Assembly (NCBI GenBank): GCA_027943335.1
Contig: BSBK01008849.1
Location: forward strand, 402,223 to 466,222
DNA length: 64,000 nucleotides
Direction of reading: 5' to 3'
From: Chamaecyparis obtusa
Taxonomy: Eukaryota; Streptophyta; Pinopsida; Cupressales; Cupressaceae
The position numbers and the translations under genes are program-made. Shown piece after piece: positions 48,201 through 54,864 of the stretch. Under the pieces are notes generated by a model, which was not told the DNA's origin, did not search any database, and saw nothing but the letters and a program-made list of their open reading frames with translations. Positions within the stretch are counted from its first letter, which is position 1, and every line of letters begins with the position of its first letter.

Positions 48201-48630
48201 GAGGTGTGTTCCGGCCGCGTTTAAAAAGATATTCTTTTATGAATTTCAATGAAAGTTGTTTTTTAAACAAAAAAGTTAAAATACCTCAGAGCTATCTCAA
48301 ATAAAACTTTCTTCATTTTAAGTTGCACGAATCTCAAAAAGTCAGTTGAAAACCCTTAAAAAAATGGAGATGCGAGGAAAGAGCGAATACCGTAGAGTTA
48401 GAAGAAGGCATGCAGGCAATAGAAGTAACAGCAGGTAGTGCCCCGGTGTTTGCAGAAGTCTGCATAAGCTTATTCACGCATTCACCCGTCTTGACATTCC
48501 ATAGAATCAGCTGCTCCAATGCACCGGATAATATCAGTTTTCCGCTATTATCAAAGGTGATGTTAGACTCGTGAGATGTTACGACTCCAAAAACGCTTGC
48601 TGCCTCGTATCTCAAATATGCTTTAACCAT
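2865..48630 (-). CDS. UTP12: Utp12/Dip2/WDR3 homologue, U3 snoRNP WD40 protein, 12 coding exons
   Basis: Join (minus strand, 5' to 3'): 48630-48391, 41168-40953, 40785-39658, 13462-13340, 7779-7598, 7049-6818, 6711-6502, 6226-6098, 3778-3710, 3491-3369, 3285-3235, 3026-2865. I found the exons by following similarity to plant WDR3-type proteins. Each junction has GT..AG ends, and the join is 2,865 nt with no internal stop (954 aa), the usual family length. The start is the first ATG, giving MVKAYLRYE as in plant homologues. Residues 1-707 carry about a dozen WD repeats (IRIWD, IVIWD, MRVWD, VKIWN, VKFWE, LKIWG, VKYWD, VRRWD), expected to form two beta-propellers. A Lys/Arg-rich stretch follows the middle repeats, the Utp12 C-terminal domain spans about 780-905, and the tail is basic. 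Family role: UTP-B subunit binding U3 snoRNA in the nucleolar small-subunit processome for 18S rRNA maturation. It appears intact and functional. Confidence is high in the family and the exons, less in the absence of tiny missed exons. Confidence 0.95.
3235..3285 (-). CDS. UTP12: UTP12 exon 11 (residues 885-901)
   Basis: 51 nt, phase 0. It encodes [17 protein letters not shown], matching the conserved end of the Utp12 domain. Acceptor TTTTGCAG, donor GTTTTT. Confidence 0.92.
3369..3491 (-). CDS. UTP12: UTP12 exon 10 (residues 844-884)
   Basis: 123 nt, phase 0. It encodes [19 protein letters not shown] followed by STPAARSVL, the best-conserved helices of the Utp12 domain. An 83-bp intron, the shortest of the gene, separates it from exon 11. 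Confidence 0.93.
3710..3778 (-). CDS. UTP12: UTP12 exon 9 (residues 821-843)
   Basis: 69 nt, phase 0, acceptor ATATGCAG. It encodes [17 protein letters not shown], a conserved helix of the Utp12 domain, and ends DGDK before donor GTAATA. Confidence 0.92.
3779..6097 (-). other. UTP12 intron 8 (2.3 kb) with an unclassified plus-strand ORF
   Basis: The intron has proper ends. It contains a 132-codon plus-strand frame (4,482-4,880) with local Cys/Trp-rich and Arg-rich parts ([13 protein letters not shown]) that I do not recognise. It contains a short direct repeat (CTTCAGGAGCAATG) near 4,685 and 4,720. It is probably a repeat fragment and no function is proposed. Confidence 0.6.
6098..6226 (-). 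CDS. UTP12: UTP12 exon 8 (residues 778-820), start of Utp12 domain
   Basis: 129 nt, phase 0. It holds the highly conserved block [11 protein letters not shown] followed by [10 protein letters not shown], which opens the Utp12 domain (alpha-helical, UTP-B assembly in the family). Donor GTATGC. Confidence 0.94.
6502..6711 (-). CDS. UTP12: UTP12 exon 7 (residues 708-777), charged linker
   Basis: 210 nt, phase 0. It starts [12 protein letters not shown] and is rich in Glu, Asp, Arg and Ala. This is the charged, probably helical connector between the WD propellers and the C-terminal domain. It contains the conserved EDIPEEG and AGKRTQE segments of the family. Confidence 0.93.
6818..7049 (-). CDS. 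UTP12: UTP12 exon 6 (to residue 707)
   Basis: 232 nt. It completes the split Ser codon, then encodes the last two canonical WD repeats (VKYWD, VRRWD) and the family-typical stretch RTEEPFFIE that closes the second propeller. Donor GTGGTT after GAG. Confidence 0.94.
7598..7779 (-). CDS. UTP12: UTP12 exon 5 (residues 570-629 plus 2 nt)
   Basis: 182 nt. It carries the repeat [20 protein letters not shown] and its WD end LKIWG, followed by [13 protein letters not shown]. It ends with two bases (AG) of a Ser codon that exon 6 completes. This is the only junction of the gene that splits a codon. Confidence 0.94.
9660..9709. repeat. TG/TC/TA microsatellite left of LTR
   Basis: GTGTGTGC, TCTCTCTCTC and TATATACATACATA runs directly abut the LTR. 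A matching TA/TG-rich run lies on the other side. Confidence 0.8.
9710..11650 (-). mobile_element. Long solo LTR, TGTNATGTCCCC family (~1.94 kb)
   Basis: The ends are inverted: TGTAATGTCCCC at 9,710 and GGGGACGTGACA at 11,650. On the minus strand an AGTATAAAG box near 10,935 (CCAAGAAAGTATAAAG) suggests transcription in that direction. The interior has many GAGTCACAACCCTTCAT-like imperfect repeats (11,090-11,400), shared with the LTRs at 17.1 and 27.3 kb. Flanks ATATA and ATATG may be a decayed 5-bp target duplication. No coding part is adjacent, hence a solo LTR. Confidence 0.75.
11651..11722. repeat. TA/TG microsatellite right of LTR
   Basis: ATATGCATATACATATACATG, then (TG)n and TGTATGTATG. 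Together with the left run it suggests that the LTR landed in a pre-existing microsatellite. Confidence 0.8.
13340..13462 (-). CDS. UTP12: UTP12 exon 4 (residues 529-569)
   Basis: 123 nt, phase 0. It encodes a propeller strand ending [13 protein letters not shown], which exon 5 continues as [10 protein letters not shown]. It is a small exon stranded between a 26.2-kb and a 5.6-kb intron, and no simple open-frame search would find it because stops flank it. Acceptor TTTTCAG, donor GTCAGA. Confidence 0.93.
14619..14632. repeat. Target-site duplication, left, of LINE insertion
   Basis: ATTAATACTTATCT, repeated with one change at 16,308-16,321 after the LINE tail. Confidence 0.75.
14690..15160 (+). 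pseudogene. LINE ORF2 C-terminal RNase H (RVT_3-like), broken
   Basis: The frame starting [21 protein letters not shown] is the first strand of an RNase H fold of the kind plant LINEs carry after the reverse transcriptase. The expected Asp in INFDG is His. A frameshift near 14,800 moves to the frame [19 protein letters not shown] (with the helix Glu) and then EGDSL. A TGA at 15,032 interrupts before [19 protein letters not shown]. It is inactive. Confidence 0.8.
15311..15919 (+). pseudogene. Extra ORF downstream of LINE RNase H, unknown
   Basis: ATG at 15,311 opens a 202-codon frame ending in TAG at 15,917, interrupted once by TGA at 15,611. It starts [20 protein letters not shown] and has a basic C-terminal region [17 protein letters not shown]. 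It lies inside the target-duplication bounds, so it belongs to the element or was carried by it. I recognise no domain. It could be a third LINE ORF or transduced sequence. Confidence 0.5.
16308..16321. repeat. Target-site duplication, right, of LINE insertion
   Basis: ATTAATATTTATCT immediately after the A-rich tail. It matches 14,619-14,632 at 13 of 14 bases. Confidence 0.75.
16390..16700 (+). pseudogene. Second LINE RNase H relic
   Basis: Reads [20 protein letters not shown], then [13 protein letters not shown], stops, and about 90 bp later [11 protein letters not shown]. This is the order of the RNase H helix and C-terminal motifs of plant LINEs. It has many stops. Decayed sequence without clear motifs continues to the LTR at 17,093. 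Confidence 0.6.
17093..17954 (-). mobile_element. Solo LTR, TGTNATGTCCCC family (862 bp)
   Basis: Ends are TGTAATGTCCCC at 17,093 and GGGGACATCACA at 17,954. The minus-strand TATA region CAATAAAGTATAAAGGAGG is near 17,360-17,385. Its GAGTCAC-type imperfect repeats (17,500-17,660) and the block TTGGATGTCCTC...TATATCTTCCAATG match the LTR at 9.7-11.65 kb. No matching second LTR is adjacent. It interrupts decayed LINE-like sequence. Confidence 0.75.
18103..20090 (+). mobile_element. LTR-element fragment, start of TGTCATGTCCCC type
   Basis: TGTCATGTCCCCATTCC at 18,103 resembles an LTR start. About 450 bp of nearly pure AT (18,120-18,580) follows, then a GC-containing hairpin, then sequence with many CAGCA/TCAGC words (18,650-18,970). 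No matching right end was found, so the 20,090 limit is nominal. There are no coding motifs. Confidence 0.35.
18584..18611. repeat. Perfect 11-bp stem hairpin
   Basis: GTCGCGACCAA, loop CAAGAC, TTGGTCGCGAC: a perfect stem with two CpG-rich GTCGCGAC arms, at the edge of a very AT-rich tract. Function unknown. Confidence 0.85.
21316..22721 (+). pseudogene. hAT-type transposase relic, BED finger + DUF659, core deleted
   Basis: ATG at 21,316 starts [14 protein letters not shown] and runs into a BED zinc finger ([24 protein letters not shown]). TAA at 21,799 then interrupts, where CAA may have stood. The same frame continues into a DUF659-like block ([42 protein letters not shown]). A donor-like GTAAGT at 22,223 and an acceptor at 22,346 bracket 124 bp. 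The next frame is the hAT C-terminal dimerisation end ([25 protein letters not shown]) and an acidic tail to TGA 22,721. The RNase H-like catalytic middle is missing, so it cannot transpose. Terminal repeats were not pinned down; AAATTCGTC(C)AAA-like words near 20,390 and, inverted, 23,010 may be subterminal. Confidence 0.75.
27136..27222. repeat. (TATG)n/(TG)n microsatellite at the LTR junction
   Basis: GTATGTACATACGTATGTATG, then TATATGTATATG repeats ending in (TG)8-like sequence, placed exactly where the left inverted arm ends. Confidence 0.85.
28836..28967. repeat. Tandem duplication of a 66-bp LTR-end segment
   Basis: CTAAGAAAGGGACATTGCATAATGA begins at 28,836 and again at 28,902. Each copy ends in a GCATGCATGCAT or CATACATACAT run. 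Slippage at the ATGC/ATAC microsatellite is a likely cause. Further CATA/TGCA repeats run to about 29,030. Confidence 0.85.
29923..32330 (-). mobile_element. LTR element A (inverted relative of element B)
   Basis: On the minus strand it ends ...CTCACATCAACA at 29,923. About 29,923-30,720 is the inverse of 46,390-47,190 with frequent substitutions and small indels, and 31,650-32,190 is the inverse of about 42,090-42,600. It has the repeat array at 30,780-31,600 but not the promoter-side LTR part present in B. No coding frame is recognised. 32,330-34,850 is unclassified. Confidence 0.7.
30780..31600. repeat. Array of palindromic AGGAATTT..ATTCCTCT units in element A
   Basis: Four units start near 30,784, 31,134, 31,368 and 31,534. 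Each has AGAGGAATTTNGATTCCTC, then about GGTNGGCGGAATCCACC, then AGGAATTTCCTC, so two small palindromes bracket a GC-richer centre. Sequence between units is diverged. Confidence 0.8.
35440..36340 (-). pseudogene. LINE reverse transcriptase C-terminal part
   Basis: From the RT motif [10 protein letters not shown] (about 36,350) it goes to [19 protein letters not shown] and [15 protein letters not shown], then a 232-codon frame with [16 protein letters not shown] and, near the end, [17 protein letters not shown], a plant LINE zinc-binding-like region. The palm motifs with the YxDD centre are absent. In-frame stops and shifts are present. Confidence 0.75.
36355..37215 (-). pseudogene. LINE endonuclease domain (exonuclease-endonuclease-phosphatase fold)
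   Basis: It follows ORF1 in the same frame after a TGA at about 37,216. Motifs in order: [18 protein letters not shown] (metal-binding Glu), [10 protein letters not shown] (Asp/Asn pair), [16 protein letters not shown] and [10 protein letters not shown] (Asp-His). These are the catalytic signatures of APE-type LINE endonucleases. Frameshifts break it near 36,950 and 36,750. Confidence 0.75.
37216..38085 (-). pseudogene. LINE ORF1 with coiled coil and L1 ORF1p-like region
   Basis: ATG at 38,085 ([10 protein letters not shown]). Residues about 35-110 have heptad-like Leu/Ile/Val and charged residues ([18 protein letters not shown]), a predicted coiled coil. Then [15 protein letters not shown] opens an RRM-like segment, and after a TAG at 37,497 (Trp expected) come [22 protein letters not shown] and [14 protein letters not shown], which resemble the C-terminal part of L1-type ORF1 proteins. 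The expected role is RNA binding in the LINE RNP. This differs from the DUF4283 type at 1-1,250. Confidence 0.6.
38095..38575. mobile_element. Possible MITE with GGATAC-type inverted ends
   Basis: The left end GGAATGGATACGTATCAGATA and the complement of the right end (CATGGATACAGATACGAATA) are similar. The centre is AT-rich and non-coding. Length is about 480 bp. It abuts the LINE 5' end. Support is weak. Confidence 0.3.
39658..40785 (-). CDS. UTP12: UTP12 exon 3 (residues 153-528), the large exon
   Basis: 1,128 nt, phase 0 at both ends. It holds the end of the first propeller (MRVWD, MRVYN), a charged linker rich in Glu, Asp and Asn, a basic run [17 protein letters not shown] (a plausible nuclear or RNA contact), and then the start of the second propeller (VKIWN, VEIFD, VKFWE). 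Donor GTATGC. The next exon lies 26.2 kb away. Confidence 0.95.
40953..41168 (-). CDS. UTP12: UTP12 exon 2 (residues 81-152)
   Basis: 216 nt, phase 0 at both ends, acceptor TTTTGTAG and donor GTGTGA. It carries two WD repeats ending IRIWD and IVIWD, then RLRGHRDQ. It is separated by 7.2 kb from exon 1 but by only 167 bp from exon 3. Because it is symmetric, it can be skipped without a frameshift. Confidence 0.94.
42650..43830. repeat. Array of palindromic GAATTCCTCTAATCCTAGGAATTC units in element B
   Basis: Five near-identical cores start at 42,825, 43,030, 43,245, 43,454 and 43,784, with degenerate ones near 42,655 and 43,610. Arms GAATTCCT/AGGAATTC frame CTAATCCT. The first four are 205, 215 and 209 bp apart. 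Each core is usually followed by GCC, then AATTCCTC and ATCTCCGCCC. Sequence between the cores is diverged, so only the cores are conserved. Confidence 0.85.
44040..45020 (-). mobile_element. LTR inserted in element B (minus orientation)
   Basis: On the minus strand TGGAATGTCCCCTTTTTGGGG starts at 45,020, next to a hairpin AATGTACCCC/GGGGACATT (44,994-45,017). A promoter-like AATTATAAAGAGA lies near 44,640. GGTTTCCGTCCT occurs twice near 44,437 and 44,466. The left limit is approximate: no clean end was found around CCCCCCTTGATC at 44,045. Confidence 0.45.
46076..47190 (+). mobile_element. LTR of element B (1,115 bp)
   Basis: Begins TGTTGAGG and ends ATCATCAACA, so it has short inverted ends. 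TATAAAAGG at about 46,324 with CCAATC and ATTGG boxes upstream gives a U3-R-U5 layout. The end is confirmed by element A, whose similarity stops at the same CAACA. No target duplication is seen (AAAAA versus CTATT). Confidence 0.7.
48391..48630 (-). CDS. UTP12: UTP12 exon 1 (residues 1-80)
   Basis: Starts at ATG 48630-48628 and ends in ...AAC TCT ACG followed by donor GTATTC, phase 0. It encodes the conserved N-terminus beginning MVKAYLRYE and the first WD-like strand LILWNV. Upstream in-frame codons contain no ATG (the codon at 48663 is TTG), so the start is not in doubt. Confidence 0.94.
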
Positions 48631-48642
48631 TTTTTCTACTGT

Positions 48643-48815
48643 CTGTAAACACAATTGCTTCAACAGAAATTGTGCAGGGTTGAGATATCTTCCTTCTCAG
48701 CGTTTTATTTTACCGACAGACACCTTTAACTCTTGAAAAATCATACGTTGGACGATACCTAAAACCCTCCCAAAGGGTTTAATCAAAGCTCGGTCTTTCG
48801 GATGGGTTCACTTAC
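48643..48815 (-). other. Possible 5' UTR intron of UTP12
   Basis: In the leader, a strong donor (GAT|GTAAGTGA, GT at 48815-48814) lies upstream of a good acceptor (TGTGTTTACAG, AG at 48644-48643), 12 bp before the ATG. Splicing would remove 173 bp and take out stops and short frames from the leader. This is inference from consensus only. Confidence 0.4.
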
Positions 48816-49099
48816 ATCAAAATGAGATGCAAGACGATTGAATTGATCGTGGCCGCTTATTTTCATTGCCGCTAAAATCACCGTTGAAACTCGCCGTTTT
48901 TGCACGGAGTGATATTTTGACTTGCCGCTGTCTATGGAGGGCCCTCATTAGACAATTTATTTGTATTTATTAATTAATTTAAAAATTACACTACAATGCT
49001 TTTGTGAATTTTAATTTATTTAAAAAATACAAACAAATTGTTTAATTACGTGAGTTTTGGCCTCTATATAGCCAAAACCTTTTGACTTTATATAATGTT

Positions 49100-52000
49100 T
49101 TAAAAACTAGAAAAGAGGAGTCAAAATGTGTGCACCCTAACATCAGGTCATGTGGGTTGCCATGTGGACCCTACATCTTTTTATTTATTTGCCACTTCAA
49201 CTGGCCTAGTTGACAACCCGAAATCAAAAGTTGAGCTATTTGGAAATGCCTAGCCACGTGTCACAACACGATTGGTGAAAGGTAGGCAAAACTTGCCATT
49301 TTGGAACATCAACCGGGACATGTGCGGTCACCAAGGCGAACATAGGAGTTTAGCCTTTGGGTACAGAGTAGGGTGGATGCATGTCATGTTGTCGTTGTGC
49401 CACCCTATCTACCACCCTAACCACCAATACTTCCCATGGCCACCTTACGTTGCAACATGCAGTCGCATTTAGTACGCATGAAGTCACCTTAATTTCCCTT
49501 AGTGGGACTATATTTCTCATCGCAAATCCATTCAATATGCCTTCTTCTCCACGGATCGAGACACCTAACATTTAGTTCATTCCCACCCATTCTGGAGTCT
49601 TCCATCAGTTGGGAGCCAAAACGTGCTCAACAAAGAACCCTGCAAACATGGAATGTCTCCATTATCTTCTCATGAATGGACCACCTTCCACTTTGACTTT
49701 GCAAGTAATTTCATTGTTTTTTTATTTTCTAAGTTGTTCTTTCCTATTTTTTCCCATATCCTCACAAGACAAACCATTGTTTCATATTTTTCCCTCTTTC
49801 TGGTTGCATGACAACCCGTTGTATTTCTGTGGGATGCTCAAGATTTTGAGGTGAAAGAGGTAGACGACGACGAGTTGTGGGAGGAGCTATGGGAGCGAGT
49901 CTAGCGTCTGATCTTTGATGGAGGTGAGGATAACCCTCCTCACTAAGGCCACCTCTCACCATTAGGCCCAATTAAATCTGTCTTCTTTTCTTTTATTTGC
50001 TTATTTTTCTAACACATACCTGCATTGCCTATTTTTTTGCATGAATATTCAAATGGCATTTGTGTGTAGCTTTTTGTTTCTGAACACAATTCACTATGTT
50101 CATTAACACTATTAACCTCAAGGGAATCGAACTCTTATGTTCTAGTGTTAGTGGCATGTTCATAGTGAAGGAAAATCATTTTTTTCGGTTGTCAAGCATC
50201 CTTGTTCATATTCGGCCTCCTATTGTGCATATTCATGTTTTGCTATTCATATTTTACAAGTCTTGTCGGTTTTCATTATAGAAATGATGGGGTTTAAGAG
50301 TTTAATAAGCTTTCTTCTTGATAGGTTGACCATGAATGTGGGGGTTTAAGGGTTTAATAAGCTATCTGCAACATGGTTTTACGAGGTTTCATAATGTGTT
50401 GTAATTATTTATCATTTTTCTACTATAGGGTTGCATTTGTACTATTTCTTATTTTAGTAATGGCTTTTGACTTATTTGTGTATCATTTGTTGTCTATAGC
50501 AATGGCATTTTCAGTCTTACTAGTTTCAAGATTTTTTGCCAAATTGGGTTTTGTAGGTTTGTGTGTCATCTGTTGTTTATGGCAATGGCATATGCAATCT
50601 TACCGATTTTAAGAATTTTAGCCAGATTGGGTTTGGAATTTCATTTACTCGATTCTAGGTTCTCAAATATTACTATCAAGGATTTGCAATTTTATTTCCA
50701 CTATTAGGAATTAAGGCATTTGGTTTTATTGGTTCGAGGGGTTTAGGTTTAGTGTTAAGAGTTTCTTATTTCAATTCCAATGTTAAAGATGAAGGGTTTA
50801 ATTAGTTATCTGCAACATGGTTTCCATGTGCTTCTTACTACTTTACAAATTAATTTCAATTGATCCATTATAGGTTGTCAATTTGAGTGTAGTAAATATT
50901 TTCTATTTCAATTCCAATGTTGGGAATTAAGGGTTTAAAAAGTTATCTATTTTTTTAAAATCATTTTTACTCTAGAGGGATTTTAAATTCATTTCATTTT
51001 ATTGGTTCGAGGGGTTTAGGTTTAGTGTTAAGGGTTTCTTATTTCAATTCCAGTGTTAAAGATGAAGGGTTTAATTAATTATCTGCAACATGGTTTCCAA
51101 GTGCTTCTTACTACTTTGCAAATTCATTTCAATTGATCACTTTTAGGTTGTCAATTTGAGTGTAGTAGATGTTTGATATTTTAATTCCAATGTTGGGAGT
51201 TAAGGCTTTAAAAAGTTATTTGCTTTTTTAATTTAATTTTGAGCCAAATGGATTTTTTATTCATTTCATTTTACTGGTTCGATAGTCTCAGATTTAGTGT
51301 TAAGGGTTTTGATTTCAATTCCAATGTTAAATATCTAGGGTTTAATAAATTGTGTGCTTGTTGGTTTCAATGTGATTGTTAAAGCATTCTGAATTCATTT
51401 CAATATGTCTTTTGCTTTACTATAGATTGTTAATTTTAATTCCAATCTTGGCTATTAAGGGTTCAATGTGCTTGTTACTACTTTCCAAATTCATTTTAAT
51501 TTATTAGTTTTAGGTTGTCAATTACAGTGTACTATATTTTTCCAATTTCAATTACACTGTTGTGAGCTAAGGGTTTAACAAGTTATCTACTTTTCTTAAA
51601 CCAATTTAACTCCAGAGAGATATATAATTCATTGCATTTTATTGGTTGGAGGGTTTCAAACTTAGTGTTGGTAATTGTTGATTTCAATTCCAATGTTATA
51701 GATCATGGGATGAATATGTTATGTGCTCGTTGGTTTCAATGTGATTGCTAAAGCATTCCAAATTCATATAAATTTGTCTTTTTCTTTACTAGACATAGGC
51801 AATTTCAATTCCAATCTTGGCAATTAAGGGTCCAATGTGCTTGTTATTGCTTTCCAAATTCATTTCAAATTATCAAATTTAGGTTGTCAATTTCAGTGTA
51901 CTAGATGTTTGCAATTTCAATTCCAGTGTTGGGAGTTAAGGGTTTAAAAAGTTATGTATTTTTTAAATTTAATTTTAATCCAAACAAATTTTTAATTCAT

Positions 52001-52620
52001 TTCATTTTATCAATTCGAGGGTTTCAGATTTACTGTTAAGAGTTTTTCATTTCAATTCCAATGTTAAACATCAAGGGTTTAATAAGTTATCTATAACATG
52101 GTTTTAATGCGATTGTTAAGGCATTATGAATGCATTTCAATTTGTCTTTTGGTTTACTAGAGATAGATAGTTTCAATTCTAGTCTTGGCAAACAAGGGTT
52201 CAATGTTCTTGTTACTACTTTCCAAATTCATTTGAATTTATCAGTTTTAGGTTGTCAATTTCAATGTACTAGATATTTGCAATTTCAATTCCAATGTTGG
52301 GAGTTAAGGGTTTAATGAGTTATATGCTTCTTTGAAATCAATTAGACTCCAAAGGGATATACAAGTCATTAAAATTTATTGGTTGGAGGATTTCAGACTT
52401 AGTGTTCTCAATTGTTCATTCCATTTCCATATGTATGCTTATACATTCTACACCCAATTCTTTATCTGCCACCCTAGGTGGTCGAGGTGGCTAACCCAAT
52501 TCAAAATACGAGCCTAGTTTGAATTATTTTGCCATCGAGGATTTCCATTTTACTTTATTAGTTGAAGGGCTTTCATAATAGTGTTAAGGGTTTTTGCATG
52601 TACTATTTTGCCGAAGTGCA
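49100..52620 (+). repeat. Unclassified repeat family R, copy 1 (blocks a, b, c)
   Basis: Block a (49,120-49,430, starting GTGTGCACCCTAACATCA) recurs inverted at 60,930-61,255. Block b (49,590-49,960, TCTGGAGTCTTCCATCAG...) recurs inverted at 54,180-54,520. Block c is the tandem array below. Order a-b-c here and c'-b'-a' downstream shows one family in two orientations. A short frame in b (TTFHFDFASNF) is partly kept in b' (TTFHFNFVGNF), yet no domain is known to me. Confidence 0.7.
50280..52620. repeat. Long tandem array, ~270-370 bp diverged units
   Basis: The phrase TTTCAATTCCAATGTTAAAGAT..AGGGTTTAATAAGTTATCTGCAACATGG repeats with unit starts near 50,788, 51,061, 51,331, 51,701 and 52,068 (steps 273, 270, 370, 367). 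The longer units carry an extra block of about 95 bp. AGGGTTTA and GGTTTAGGTTTAG occur often and look telomere-like. It is non-coding. 52,620-53,470 shows nothing else. Confidence 0.85.
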
Positions 52621-53469
52621 ATTGTGATGAGTCAATCATCACAAACCAGTTTGGTAAAAGTAGTCATATTCCTTACTCATTTTAAGTTTCATTGTTTTAA
52701 ATACTACTCTTACCAAACTTGTAGAGTGGAATTGGCCTTTTCTCAGTTGCGCCTGGCAAAATAGACACTAGACACTAAAGAAGTTAACAATTGTCATTAT
52801 CATGGAACTTCTTAACATCATTCTTGCCTATGTAGAACTGACCACCCTAAACCATTGGACATGTCCATGTTACAAATCAGATGATTTTTTTGCAAGTAAA
52901 ACTTCAAATTGATAAATAAAATTGACAAGAGTGTAAAAACCAACTGCCAATTTACTGATTCCTATCTACTAAATCCTTTCATGTTCATTTCAATTATTGT
53001 TTTCTATACCCTAACTATTTTCATTTATGTTTGGGAAATCCTATTTAAGGCATTGAAAGTGCTCTTTACTTTGGATGTTGTAAAATATCTTTAGAGTTGA
53101 AAGTCTTGTAAGCCACAAATTGTCATAAAAAGAAGATCATAAAATGTTGTTTTGATTTTGGAGCCCCTTAGGCGATACTAATTCATAACAATTAAACACA
53201 TGTGATGTTGACAAGAACAAAATTGAAGATATGGAAGCAGTGATTTACAATTCTTTATATTTTAAAGATATTCTACAACATCTTTAATTTTGGGGTGTCT
53301 TCCAATGCTTTTATAGGATTGCAATGAACACTTGATTTGGGATTGTAATCCACTTTGTATAGTTCTCAAAACTTGTAATTACAGGGTGGTTTATAATGTC
53401 TTCATAGGTGTGCAAGGAGATGACTTATTTGGTGTATTCCTTAGTCCTTTGTTTAGAGACCATACAGGA

Positions 53470-53615
53470 GATGACTCTATAAACCCTTAATCCCTTTTTT
53501 TTAGAACATAAAGTAGATGGCTTATTAAACCCTTTGATCCTTAACATTGCAAATAAAATTGTAAAACTCTTAACTAGAAAATTAAAATCCTAAAACTAAT
53601 AAATTGAAATGAATT
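53470..53615 (-). repeat. Family R block c', inverted single unit
   Basis: The minus strand reads ATTCATTTCAATTTATTAG, then AATGTTAAGGATCAAAGGG and TTTAATAAGCCATCT, a unit of the 50.3-52.6 kb array in the opposite direction. Confidence 0.65.
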
Positions 53616-53702
53616 GTGAATATCTTAACATGAGCAATGTCATTGAAAACCCATGAACGCTGAAATTGGATTCCATTATCCCCTAACATACATAAATGCT
53701 CG

Positions 53703-53719
53703 TGTACATACATACATAC

Positions 53720-53750
<31 letters not shown>

Positions 53751-53940
53751 TGTGTGTGTGTGTGTATGCATGCATGCATGCTTCCATATATGTAACTACG
53801 TGTATGTATGTATCTATGTATATACACTCATATATGTGTGTTCATGTATATATATGAATGTACATATATATGTGTGTGTGTATATCTATGTATGTGTTTG
53901 TGTGTGTATATATATATGAATGTGTATGTATGTGCATGTA
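53703..53940. repeat. Long (CATA)n/(TATG)n/(TG)n microsatellite
   Basis: CATACATACATACATATGTATG (TATG)n changes to (TG)n, GCATGCATGCATGC and further TATATG/TGTG runs, about 240 bp in all. The first part is self-complementary. Short frames read from it (many Tyr, Val, Cys, His) are artefacts. GTGCACACCCTAACATCA follows at about 53,968, a fragment of R block a. Confidence 0.9.
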
Positions 53941-54179
53941 ACTTTGGAGGGGCAGGGAGCCAGAAAGTGCACACCCTAACATCAAAGTTCAACAATATCA
54001 CCCTTTCATTGATATATCAAATAATAATAGGGCAATCTACTATTCAAACCTTTGTATTGTTCAATTATGTTGCACTCAAACATTGAGTAATGAAAAAAAA
54101 AAGGAAAAAGCTCATTTGTAACCGAATACATCCCAAAAAATGACAGTGGAGGTTAGTGTTAGCGAAACAAGCAAACAAA

Positions 54180-54528
54180 ATCAACCAACATAGGATTCAA
54201 TGACATCCATCAAAGATAATATGGTAATCAAGTTCCCATATCTCCTCCCACAACTCATCATCATCATTGTCTACCTCCTTCACCTCAAAATATCCAACAT
54301 CCTACAAAAAGATGATGGTTTGTCCTCCAACCACATAATAGAAATTTGAGAAATCTAGAAAAAAACAAGAAACAATAACTTTAAAAACACTAACAAATAA
54401 GAAATTGCCTACAAAGTTGAAGTGGAAGGTGGTCCACAAGAGAGTAAATAATGGTGACATTCTATGTTTGTAGGGTTGTTTTTCAAGCACATTTCATCTA
54501 CCAACTGATGGAAAACTCCAGAACAACC
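54180..54528 (-). repeat. Family R block b', inverted
   Basis: The minus strand matches 49,590-49,960: TTCCATCAGTTGG, AACAACCCTACAAACATAGAATG, TGGACCACCTTCCACTT, GAGTTGTGGGAGGAG, with scattered substitutions. Its block a partner lies beyond the Copia insertion at 60,930. Confidence 0.75.
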
Positions 54529-54529
54529 C

Positions 54530-54864
54530 ACAGATCCCAAGAACACCTGCATGCAAACACCTATCATAGAAAGAGAGAGAAGCAAGAAGCTATGGAGGCC
54601 TGAATGCATTGATCCACGAGAGAGGAGAAATCATTCTTGATGTGCAAAAACAAAAGTTTCAATTCAATAATAAATAATATGTTTCTCAATAAAAAGGAGA
54701 TCTGAAAACCTAAAAAGGTAAAACCTAGGTTGCACAATAATAATTAATAAAGAAATTAATTATTATATGCCTAAAGTTTAGCTTAAGTAGAAAGAGATAA
54801 TAAGTGACTTAATAATTAAATCAATATGATTTAATTAATAAGAAAACACTTTATTACTCTAACA
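54530..54864 (-). mobile_element. Copia-type LTR, minus orientation
   Basis: The minus strand starts TGTTAGAGTAATAAAG at 54,864, right after a G-run polypurine tract, and contains TTTGCATGCAGGTGTTCTTGGG, shared with the LTR at 60,605. The outer end is not sharply defined, as it merges with R block b'. Confidence 0.65.

Larger units (their letters stand above)
41169..48390 (-). other. UTP12 intron 1 (7.2 kb)
   Basis: Runs from donor GTATTC after exon 1 to acceptor TTTTGTAG before exon 2. About 42,060-47,190 is LTR element B, with another LTR inserted in it. 41,170-42,060 holds only AT-rich sequence including a (TA)n run near 41,786-41,822. 47,191-48,390 shows nothing recognisable. Confidence 0.9.

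Noticed and set aside
48334..48663. An earlier UTP12 start 11 codons upstream
   Set aside because: The codon at 48,663 is TTG, not ATG, and homologues start at MVKAYLRYE.
53653..54086. Small Cys/Tyr/His-rich proteins from the 53.7-53.9 kb region
   Set aside because: They are translations of a TATG/TG microsatellite.
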